Source: Dinochytrium kinnereticum (lineage: Eukaryota; Chytridiomycota; Chytridiomycetes; Chytridiales; Chytridiaceae). Taken from it: 49,546 nucleotides of DNA. Of the stretch, positions 1-9,054 are shown piece by piece. The translations under genes and the position numbers were made by a program. Below the pieces are notes generated by a model, which saw only the letters and a program-made list of their open reading frames with translations, ran no database searches and was not told the origin of the DNA. Where the stretch lies: the NCBI GenBank assembly GCA_027604005.1, contig JADGJT010000147.1, forward strand, positions 1,602 through 51,147. Reading direction: 5' to 3'. Every line of letters starts with the position of its first letter. The stretch's first letter is position 1.

Positions 1-793
1 CTCTTCTTAATTACCACACGAGCACTCCCCCCCCCCCCCCCCTCCCCCCCAAAAAAAAAAAACAAGGAAGAAAAAACGAGTCATGTTCAACATGAAAAAA
101 AGAAGGAACCACCGCCACTTTAAAAAAAAAAATAAAAAAAGACGACCAGTTCACATTCGACACTGTCAAAAAAAAAGAAAAAGAAAAAGGAAGAGCAACG
201 CGACACCAGAACGAAACGACATGGCTCCTTCCCCCCGAAAAAAAAAGCCGCAGGGAACAATAAAAAAAGTAAGAAAAGAAAACATAAAAGAAAAAAGACT
301 GGCCAGTGCTAAGAAACCATGTGGCCAAATATTTTAAAAAAAAAAAGGAAAAAAAAAAACGGAGGCACAAGACAAAAAAAATGCGCGCATATTGAAAACC
401 AAGGACCAAGAGCCAAAAAAAACGAGAATAATCAAGAAAGAGAGATGATCGACCAAGGGCCAAAAAAACAAACTTTACCGTTCAGAAAAGGCAGCAACTA
501 AAAAAAAAAAAATAATAATAATAATAATCAAACGTATCAATCTTCTCCATAGCTTTGGAAACGCGTCAAAAACGACAAACGCCAAAAAAAACAGCTAATC
601 TAACCATCCCTCACCATGAGCGTCAGAACATATGCATCATCGACACCAACAATCTCATCAAAACGATGCAAGCCCAACCCATCGGTCATAACATCTTCCC
701 AATCACCGTAAAAAAACAATCCCAAGGCTCAAAATCCATACACACCCTTTTCCTACAAAAAAAAAAAAAAAAAAGTCCTACCTTCCCCTCCCC
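1..793. other. A-rich low-complexity spacer
   Basis: This stretch lies downstream of the stop codon of the minus-strand RGS gene. It is dominated by A runs on the plus strand, with a C homopolymer near position 31-48 followed directly by an A run. The open frames here give Lys/Arg-rich or Phe-rich translations, as expected from A/T runs, and show no domain. Part is probably the 3' untranslated region of the RGS gene. I see no gene. Confidence 0.7.
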
Positions 794-3508
794 TCAAAAC
801 CCGCCATTCCGTCTCCCTCCATTCCCCCTCCCCCCAACCCCAAAACCCACACCCCCCCCAGCACCTCCCACAACCCCCTCCTGCTCAATCCCCTCCTTGG
901 CAAGCATCGCCCTCAGAGTATCCCACGCCAAGAACCTGAAATAAGAGTCCTTGGCCATGAGCGTCAAAATGTGCTCCTGCGCGTCTTTAAACACAAAATT
1001 CGACAACCGCCCCGTCCGCCCATTCGAGAAGGGCGGTGTTCTCGGCGTCGTTGGAGAGGCAAGCGACGACGACGACGACGACGACAACGACGGCGCCGGC
1101 GGTAGGTTGGACCGGTACCCCCCCGTAGAATCACCCGCAGTGTACCCGTACGGGCCTGACGCACCATCAAAGCTCCCAGCAATCGAAGCAGCAGAGGACC
1201 CAACGCCCCCTCCCCTCCCCCCCGCAAACTGCAAGAGAAGCGCCGACCTCGTCCCCGAGGTGATGTTGACCTCCCTCGGTGACCCGACCTGAATAAAGTC
1301 CTCAAAGATGGATTCGGCTTCGGCAAGGAACTCTCGGTAGGTCGGAAGCTGGTTCAGGGCTTCGACGCGCAGATGGAATTCAAGGTTCTCGGTCGAGAAT
1401 TCGGTCTTGAGAAAGGTGCCAAAGTAGCGAACGCCTAGGGGGTCGCGAAGGAGGTCTTGAAAGGAGTGGCACCAGAGGAGGAGGTCGTGGCGGGTTGGGT
1501 AGGTTCTGAAGGGGAAGGATTTGTTAAGGACTGGAAACGTGAAAAGAAAAAGGGTGATATAAAGAGCTAAAAGGGAATGTGGAAAGAAAAAACAAACCTG
1601 GGCGCGTCCCAGCTCTTTACATCGTCAGTTACAAACGGATTGTTAATGGTGGTGTCCACAAATGGATCATAGGCGCGCATGATATCACATCGTTGAACCA
1701 AACTACACAAAGATACCTTCGTTAGACCGACATAAAAGGCAGCAGACAGCGTAGACCTTACGAATGCTCCGACTGAAAACACCCAAAGCAGATAGAGAAA
1801 AAGAAATGAAAGAAGAAGAGAAGAAGAAAAAACATACACTCTAGAAGCAACCGACACTTTGCAACGATTAATGGTAAGCGACGCCTCAAAAACATCCCTC
1901 TTCTTCTCCCAAAAAGCCAAGCGATCGGTAGGCGACAGTTTCGACTGAACCAAAAAAATGAACAAATAATATTAAAAACACAGAATAATTTTCAAGCAAC
2001 CCTCGAACTCTCATGAAAGCATTCCATCAAACAAAAATGAAAATTCACCATACCTCATACTGCGCCTCCGTCTGCGACCGTTTCACCAAACTGTCCACCT
2101 CCTTGATGGGGAGGTAATTCGCGTCGGGATCCAAAGGTCTCTGCATCCGCCAGAACGCATACTCCTGAAGGCTAAAGAGCCGACGCTCGGCTTTCGACAG
2201 CAGTTCCATATGGCTAGAAGATGTCAAAAAAAAAAAATAAATAATAAATAAAATAAAGTAAAATAAAATCGAAAGAACCATGATAAAAGGGGAGATTGAA
2301 AAGAAAATCATAGTGATCTCAGACAAATACAGCCACAAAAAAAAAAAAGAAAGAAACGCACTCAAGCTGCTCTTGAACCAGAGCTTCAAACTCTTCACGG
2401 TACTTTCGAAATTTTCTCTTTAACCGCAAAAGTCTACGATCCTCCATCTCTGAGAGCTGGAATTTCGCCGAGGTCCTCAGGTTACGCCGGAGCAGGTATG
2501 CCAAGTAATCTGCAGCAAAGTCGTATCAAGATATTGTTTGTTTTTTCTTCTCCCACTTCAGGTCGAAAGAAAAAAGGAAGAAAAAGAAAAAAAAGAATAC
2601 GGCCTTGAGAAAACCAAAACAATAAACTGACCTCTGTCAATGGAGACGGTGTTGACGGAAGGCCAAAGATAACTGGTTTGAAAAACATAGGGAGCGCTGT
2701 CGGGTGTAAACTTTTCATTCAAATCCACAGAGATGATGTATCCAGCGTCAAAAAATCCAGAAGCAAAACGGGTGGCCTCTTCCTTTGAGAGAAGCTTGCA
2801 ATGGACAATGAGCCATTCCACAAGCTCAGAACCTAATGATCCAAAGAGATGTGTTGGGTGAGCACCACAGCAAACACTGATTCCAGATCTCCTTACCAAG
2901 GAAAGTCTGAGGGTATTGTTTAAAGAGGCGTGTCCGATCCTTCAGCTCGATCCCAGTTTGTGGATCCCGCAGCTTTATGATGACTGAGAATAAGAATATT
3001 TTGCGTTAAGGTCGTAAGCGATTTTTCAGAACGGAAAGGTTAAAGCAGGGTGAAGGCATATTTCAAACGCATGGATGATGTTTAGTCTTCCAAAGAAGAA
3101 AAAAATATAACTGAAAAAAGGACTGGTAGAAGAAAAAAAAACAAACTGAAATACAAACAAAAAAAAAAAAAAAAAAAGATCAAAAGCTCACCATCCTCAT
3201 ACATGCCCAGACGACGCATGTCAACAACCCTGGTAGCCTGCCTGACGGCCTTCAGGTTGGCCTCATCGGCGCCCTCTGGATCGGGGTGATCCGATTCATA
3301 CACCAGGTTCTGACCATGCGATGCTGGATCCACCAGCAGAGTGTTCTGAAAGAACTTTTGAAAGTAGGAATTGGTCATGCTGGGCCGCCTCCTCCGCATC
3401 CATGCAGCCTGCTGCGGGTCCTGAGGAGATGACGGGGTGCTCACACTGTGTTGAGTCTGTTCTGGAGACGGCTCTGCGGCGGCAGCTGCCATCGGATAGG
3501 ACTGTAGT

Positions 3509-3539
<31 letters not shown>

Positions 3540-3906
3540 GTTGTTGCTGTTGTTGTTGCTGTTGCTGTTGTTGCTGTTGTTGTTGCTGATGCTGCTGCTG
3601 GTAAGGATGCACTGACGGTGGGGATGCGACGGTGGGAGGGGCGGCAGTCGAGTCATTGTTCATTCCTCCCGGGGCAGAGATGGCATGCGATGATCCCCTG
3701 ACCCTCGGCATCAGGGATGGAGCACCCCGCATGGGCACAGGGCCCACCCCATCGCCCCTGCTCATGCTTCTGGCCATGCCCGACATGGTTGGCGGGGACC
3801 ACACGGCGGCAGCGGCGGCAGCCTGAGAGGGCTTCTCAGCAGCAGCAGCGGCCGATGCGGAGGAGTCGTAGTCCAGCGACGGAGAGCGATGGAGGTTGTG
3901 AGCCAT
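794..3906 (-). CDS. R7-type RGS protein (polyQ-DEP-DHEX-GGL-RGS)
   Basis: Regulator of G-protein signalling, expected to speed GTP hydrolysis by a G-alpha subunit at the membrane. Exons: 3906-3192, 2983-2897, 2832-2632, 2509-2362, 2213-2054, 1944-1838, 1702-1598, 1505-794, giving 744 residues in one frame. The N-terminal ~230 residues are low complexity with a long Gln run. A DEP domain follows (about 245-325; GSELVEWL, FFDAGYI). A DHEX-like helical region (about 330-437) contains YLAYLLRRNLR and EYAFWRMQRP. A GGL-like segment (about 438-505) has RCKVSVASR and then DPFVDTTINNPFV. The RGS domain (about 508-715) has FSTENLEFHLRVE and FKDAQEHILTLMAKDSYFRF. This order is that of metazoan R7 proteins (RGS6/7/9/11, EGL-10). 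Fungal Sst2/FlbA have DEP and RGS but no GGL. The RGS fold carries a Gly/Ser-rich insertion at about 600-675. In the R7 family the GGL region binds a G-beta5 subunit; that partner is inferred here. Confidence 0.88.
3500..3603 (-). repeat. CAG/CAA polyglutamine tract
   Basis: A mixed CAG/CAA tract inside exon 1 of the RGS gene, seen as TTG/CTG repeats on the plus strand, encodes about 30 nearly uninterrupted Gln with one His. It sits in a disordered N-terminal region also rich in Ala, Ser and Pro. Mixing the two codons usually lowers slippage. Its length is likely variable between strains. Confidence 0.9.
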
Positions 3907-4925
3907 TAATATTAATAAATAATTATTATTGATTAATATTAATTAATTAATTATTTATTTATTTGTTATTGCAGGGAGGGAGCAGGTGCAGGGAGACAGA
4001 CAGGGAAGGCAGGCAGGCAGGCAGGGAGAATTAAAAATAATACATAAAAATAAAATAAATAAAATAATAAAATTAAATCAACGTCAAACAACAACAACAA
4101 CAACAACAAACAATCATTATTATATTATTATATTATTTATTTATTATTTATTATTAAAATAAAAATAAAAATATAAATATTTGCACGGCCAACCATCGGG
4201 TTGACGCCCAGGCCAATCAATCAATCAATCATTCAATCAATCAATCAGCATTAATTATTTATTTATTTATTAAATTATTTATTTCTTATTTCTTATTTCT
4301 TACACACAAAGCCAGACACAAAACGGATGTACCTGCCAACAATCGCTTGTTGATGCACAGAGAGAATATCTCCTGCATATTTATTATTATTTGGAGAGTT
4401 TTCACCAATAATAATAATTATCATCTCTCCTCCCTCACTCTGGTCGATGCATCTCCTTGTTGATCCTCTCCACCACCACGATCTTTCGTTTAGTGGATTG
4501 CTTCAAATCGAATATAAATAGCATCAAGAGTTTATTCGAGATGTTCATTGTACATTAGTCGTGGGAGGTGCTAATTGTGGACACGACAAAGTCGCTGGTG
4601 TCCTGCAGTGGAATGGAAAGAAGATGGGCGTGCGTTGACGAGTTGCTGACTGCCTGGCTAGAATGTTGAGCGTATGGATGGATGGATGGATGGATGGATG
4701 GATGGATGGATGGATGGATGGATGGAAAAGGATGGATGGATAGATAGATAGATAGGTAGGTAGGTGGATGGATAGATGGATGGATGGGCGATCAATGGAT
4801 GGATGAATAAATGGGTGCATGGACTGTTGATGCAGAGCAGATGGTCATCAGTGATCAAAGAACACCTTCCATGAGCAGAAGGACGATAGAAAATGGATAG
4901 TCTTCAACGGCAAGCCATTATCTTC
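3907..4925. other. Intergenic spacer rich in simple repeats
   Basis: This is the region upstream of the RGS start codon and downstream of the bud20 stop codon. It holds AT-rich TTA/TTTA runs (3907-4320), a GGCA cluster near 4005-4024, a CAA run near 4088-4110, a CAAT run near 4215-4248 and a GGAT/GATA tract at 4674-4800. Open frames in it are products of these repeats, for example His-Pro-Ser-Ile repeats. The RGS promoter should lie here, but I cannot place it. Confidence 0.75.
4674..4800. repeat. GGAT tetranucleotide microsatellite grading into GATA
   Basis: About a dozen perfect GGAT units occupy 4674-4726. They are followed by GATA and GGTA units and further imperfect GGAT units to about 4800. 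The tract lies in the spacer between bud20 and the RGS gene and has no coding role. Confidence 0.9.
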
Positions 4926-5686
4926 CTAATTCGCCGCCATCTCCACCTCCATTGTCTTCTCGCTTCTGGTCCGCTTGCCATTATCAGTCAACAGCCCAAC
5001 CGCCGCCTCTGCTTCTGCCTGCGTGTATGGCTCCTCCTTTAGCAGCTTCAACCTTTTTTAAATCGAAAAGAAAAAGGAACGAATGGCGCAGCTTTTGGTC
5101 AGAGAGAGGTGGACAAATTGAAGAGAAAACAAAAAACTGGAAGAAACAACAGTCGAATGCGTCCCAAGGAGTTATGGAGAAAACAGGAGATCTTTGGAAA
5201 CGTCCCGGAATGCCAACTCACCTTTTCTTATGGAGTTTGGTGAGGAGGTGGGCCTCAAGAGCCATCTCCGACGTAAAATGACGTGCGCACTATTGGTGGA
5301 TGATAAGATGAACAACAGAAAAAACATCAATGTCAGTCAACAAAAACCCAAGCTCAGAGCAATCTCTCCTTCACATACATGCAGGCAGTAAAATTGTCCC
5401 AACCCAGGCAGCTCAGGATCAAGCTCAGTGCTCTGAACCTTCTCAGGCTGCTTCATGTCATCATGAATCTGGTCCAAATCCTTTGTTCTCGCACGAGTTC
5501 TCGATGATCTTTTCACATCCCGCACGCTGAAGCAACACAGCATCACCACAGGAAAGAAAAAAAAAGTCAGTAACAGCATTCACTCGCTCGCCTTTCAGAC
5601 CTTCACTTGCATCAGATGTGCAAGGGCATGGCGGGTTCAGGCCAGACTCACCGGTGATGCATCCGTTTTCTTGCGATTCGTCCCAT
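4926..5686 (-). CDS. BUD20: Bud20/ZNF593 pre-60S ribosome factor
   Basis: C2H2 zinc-finger protein that in yeast associates with late pre-60S particles and helps their nuclear export. Exons: 5686-5652, 5526-5379, 5289-5222, 5052-4926; 125 residues, close to the family size. Visible family marks are the basic N-terminus MGRIARKRMHH, the segment RTRARTKDLDQIHDDM, then PGLGQFYCLHCARHF opening the C2H2 finger, whose histidine part is LEAHLLTKLHKKR. The C-terminal signature EEPYTQAEAEAAVGL is present. The finger is split between exons 2 and 3, with its first Cys and the intervening His-Cys at the junction. The third intron is unusually long for this window (169 nt). Identification is firm; exon 1 is short (35 nt) but matches the family N-terminus. 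Confidence 0.93.
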
Positions 5687-6010
5687 GCTGCCTTGCCTTG
5701 CTGATGGAGTAGTTTAGCACACCCAACAAAAAAAAAAAAAACAAAAAAAAAAGTCTAGTAAAATAATAAATAAATTGTCAGAATGGGAAAGGGCAAAAGG
5801 AACTCGCAACTAAACACACTTATTATCACCCATTTATTCCAATAGAATTAAATACAATCATCGATACGATAAAATGCTTGAGCACGCCACAGCCCAAAAC
5901 GCAGTCATTTCTGCAGAAGAGCCCCTTCCCCGAACCACGCCACAATAACATGGGGCACATTATCAATAAAAAAAAAATTAAAAAAAAACCAAAAAAAGAC
6001 AACCGCATTC
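5687..6010. other. Spacer with A-rich runs
   Basis: Between the start of bud20 and the stop of the zinc-finger gene, both on the minus strand. It contains A runs near 5729-5750 and 5968-6000. It probably holds the bud20 promoter and the 3' untranslated region of the zinc-finger gene. No coding signal is seen. Confidence 0.6.
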
Positions 6011-8284
6011 TCAAGGTGTGTTCAAAGGACACCTCTTCTCCCGGTGATCCACCTTCCCACATCTAAAACAAACATGCTTAAACTTGCACCTCTCCAACGC
6101 GCACCGTCCATTGTTAAAATCCCTACAAACCATTGACCGATCCACACCACCCTCCTCAACCACCACCCGCGCCCTCTTAACCTCCCCCCGCGAGCCGCCA
6201 CCCTCATAATCACCAGCATCTCGTCCGCTTAAGCTTCCATCCAAACTCACCGAAGGCGATCGTCGACCAAAGACCTCCACCCGTTCCCCCAACCGATCCC
6301 TCAACGACCTTCTCTCCCTCTCCCCAACCACCGTCTCCAAATTCTCGGGACAAAGCAAAGCCGGATGCCCACCGCGACACCTCATGCACCGATGCTGCCT
6401 CGGGCACCCCTCATAAAGCTTGCACCCCCCCGACGAATTATAAGCAAAACAAAACTCGGCTCCAAGCAACGGAGGAATCGGGCACGCCCCAAGTTTATGC
6501 TTCAACGAAAGACATCGAAGGCATCGATGATCGCGAGTGCACGCGCCAAGACACTCGTCCGTCATGTTGTGCCGAACGCAGACGTGTCGCGCGTTCGGGC
6601 AATCAATGAAGCCGTGCCCCCCGCTGCCGCAGAGAATGCAGACATGCTTCTGGGGGCATTCCCGGCCCTCACGACACGACGTTCGGTTGAAATGAAAGCA
6701 GGGCGCGTCAGGGTCCTCCACTGTGAATCGCTGTGTTGAAGAGGCCGAGGAAGGTCTGTGGGGTTCGTCAAAGAGGCTGCGACTTCTCTTTCGGGTGTCA
6801 GTTTCGGCGTCCAGATCGCGGAGGATATGGCGGTCAAGGCGGTCTGAGTTTTGGGCTTCTGTTCGCTTGGGTTTATAAGATTCTTCTCGCTGGGATCTTA
6901 CAACATCATCAACCAAAGGTCGCTTGGATCTATAACTTTCCTGTCGCTGGGATTCAACTAAATGTCGCTTAGATCTATAATCATCATCTTTCCGGGATCG
7001 CTCCTCGTCAACGAAATGTCGTTTCGATCTATAATCATCCTCTCGGTGAGATCTTTCATCATCAGCTAACGGTCGCCTGGTTCCATAATCATCCACTCGC
7101 TGAGACTTTCCATCGTTAACCAATGGTCGGCTGGATCTATAATCATACTCTCGCTGGGATCTGTCAACAAAAGCGCGAACAGCATCTCCATCTTCATCCC
7201 GTCCTACCGCCTCATTCCTACGAAAAGAAGTTCCATCACGCTTAGACTCCGCACTCAAGAAAGACCCGCTCAACGCCTCCACAGAACGATTAGCAGATTT
7301 CGAAAGTCCACATCGATCCTGACCATTTTCATTCGCCGGTTTAGCAGCAGCAGCAGCAGCGGCAGTCATGATCCTCCTTGTCTCCTTTAACGTCCGTCGA
7401 TGCCTCTCCTCAGCCTTATTCAACGCAAGCATCTTAGCCTCATACCGTCTTCTATTGTAAAAAAGAAGGGCAACCAACTCGCTTTCCGTTATTCGAATGG
7501 CATCCAGTTCTGCTCGTTTTGCTTGGTACTGCTTTTCAAGTTCCTCAACGTCTGACGTCATGTGGGACGCGCTGAGTTTTAGTTCCTTTAAATGCTCCTC
7601 ATAAGATGATAGAATTTTACGCTCATCTTCGTATTCACGCTCTAGACGTCGTATAATGTTGGCCTCAATGTCCAATTTTAATAACATGGATCGATTCACG
7701 GAATCTCTCCCTTCCGTGGCGCTTTCTACAAAGCAAGCAAGGAATAAAGCAAATCAACCAGTCAGATAAATGTTTAGAAGAAAGAAGAAAAAAATGCAAG
7801 ACCGTAGTTAACACCACACACCCCACCCACCTGAAGCACTTGCAATAAATGGCTCCTCCATCTTCCCACCAATAAACGCATCAAAAGTCTTGTCATCCTC
7901 CACCGAAAAAGCACTAGCAGCCGTCAATCGAGTCGCACCCGCACCAAAATCATCCCCATCCAAGGACCACAACACCGCATCCTTGTCACGAGACTCCACA
8001 GAATCCTTTTTCATCTCATCCACCATTACCGGCTTAGCCGCATCCCTTTCCATAGATGATGGCTGGTGATGCGGTGTGGAAGGGGGTATCTGATTGCCTT
8101 TGGGGAGAGACACAGCAGAGGAGGAGGTAGTCCCAAAAACTTTTCGGAGTAGGTCTTCACAAGAGGCGTTCATGAGCGTCACGGCATTCGAAGGTGAGGA
8201 ATCCGATGATAAAGGTTGTGCATTGGAAAGGGTGGGACGCAGGTCCTCTGGAAGGGGTTTTCCCATCATCTTAGAAGAAAACAA
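6011..8284 (-). CDS. Protein with coiled coil, charged repeats and four alternating CCCH/CCHC zinc-finger modules
   Basis: Exons 8284-7831 and 7725-6011; 722 residues. Residues 1-150 are Ser/Thr-rich and probably disordered. A long Glu/Lys/Arg/Leu-rich coiled coil follows (about 165-275; RRLEREYEDERKI, VEELEKQYQAKRAELDAIR), then an Ala run. Six degenerate units of about 18 residues built on DDYRSKRPLVDDERS lie at about 340-445. The C-terminal ~240 residues carry four pairs, each a CCCH finger followed by a CCHC knuckle. Pair 1 is C-x7-C-x5-C-x3-H then C-x2-C-x4-H-x4-C. Pairs 2 and 3 have small spacing changes. Pair 4, at the extreme C-terminus, is again near canonical. CCCH and CCHC folds usually bind RNA, so an RNA-binding role is inferred. 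I do not recognise an orthologue, and no catalytic domain is visible. Confidence 0.8.
6850..7165 (-). repeat. Coding minisatellite, about 54-nt unit, six copies
   Basis: On the plus strand, GATCTATAATCATC-type blocks recur about every 54-63 nt. In the minus-strand protein they translate to repeats of the form S-(Q/H)-R-x-D-D-Y-R-S-K-R-x-L-V-D-D-E-R. Six copies with substitutions and small length changes are visible. The reading frame is kept in all of them, which suggests selection on the protein. Confidence 0.8.
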
Positions 8285-9054
8285 CTGAACTGAAACTCGG
8301 CTTAATGTCTATCGTTTGGTTCTGAAATGAAGCAGGTGGTGGGCAGGGAGACAGTGAGTGCTTCTTTTTTTCTATAAGAGCAACCCCTTGATAATGATGA
8401 GTCTGAACAGTAATTGAGCGGGAAAAAGATAAGTACACCCTCGGGTTCCAAAAAAATCCAAGGCGGAGTTATCTCTTTGTAGAATATATGAATTCCACAA
8501 GAAACAAAGATAGAAATCCCCGCAGACGACCAGAAATGCAAACAACGTCTCGTTGGCAAAGGTGTTCAGCACCTCTATCCAGTGCTTTGATGCTGTTCAA
8601 GTCCCAAACCAAAGGCCGCTTTCGAAAGCGTTCGTAATGTCACTCTGACCCTGGTCCGAAAGGGCAGGTGCGACGGACATGTCAAATCGGACGAAACCCA
8701 ACAACGTCGCGATTTCTTGCATTGCACACTTCCTGACGATGCACCCCATCTCTCTCACCTTGCATGTCCGAGGAACAAACACGTCGATGCAGTACAGAGA
8801 CATTTCGACGTGTATTCATGATCAGACGCGAATGGAGTGACACCTTTTTTTCGCGTTCAGTGATTGGAACGCGCGAAACAATCACCAAGTCGTTCAATTC
8901 TTAAACGAGCGTGGATGGATTCAAGCGTGCAAGGAGAGAAAAAAAACAAATGCAACTTTCATAAGGGGGAACCACTGCATGAAGGTCTCTTATTCCCATT
9001 GATAGGCAACCATACTTCCGCACAAGTTAAGGAGAATACGCTCGTGGGGTGGGT
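8285..9054. other. Spacer with a weak minus-strand open stretch
   Basis: Divergent region between the zinc-finger gene (minus) and the 645-residue gene (plus), so both promoters should lie here. On the minus strand, 8803-8597 is open and ends at TGA. The same frame continues past that stop with a hydrophobic stretch (FAFLVVCGDFYLCFLW) to about 8460. I could not build a spliced gene or recognise a family. It may be a decayed gene or chance. Confidence 0.4.

Noticed and set aside
31..60. C run followed by A run as a possible telomeric or contig-end signal
   Set aside because: There is no tandem telomeric repeat such as TTAGGG or CCCTAA; simple homopolymers are more likely.
83..501. Open frames giving Lys/Arg-rich small proteins at the left edge
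   Set aside because: They translate A-rich low-complexity DNA, have no domain and overlap each other and an opposite-strand Phe-rich frame.
1516..1597. TCCTTAAC, a U12-like branch site, in the last RGS intron
   Set aside because: The donor is GTTTGT, not RTATCCTT, so it is read as a U2-type intron with a strong branch point.
3321..3701. Plus-strand open frame across the polyQ region
   Set aside because: It is the antisense shadow of exon 1 of the RGS gene, giving Val/Ala repeats from the CAG tract.
4545..4858. Minus-strand frames with His-Pro-Ser-Ile repeats
   Set aside because: They are translations of the GGAT/GATA microsatellite.
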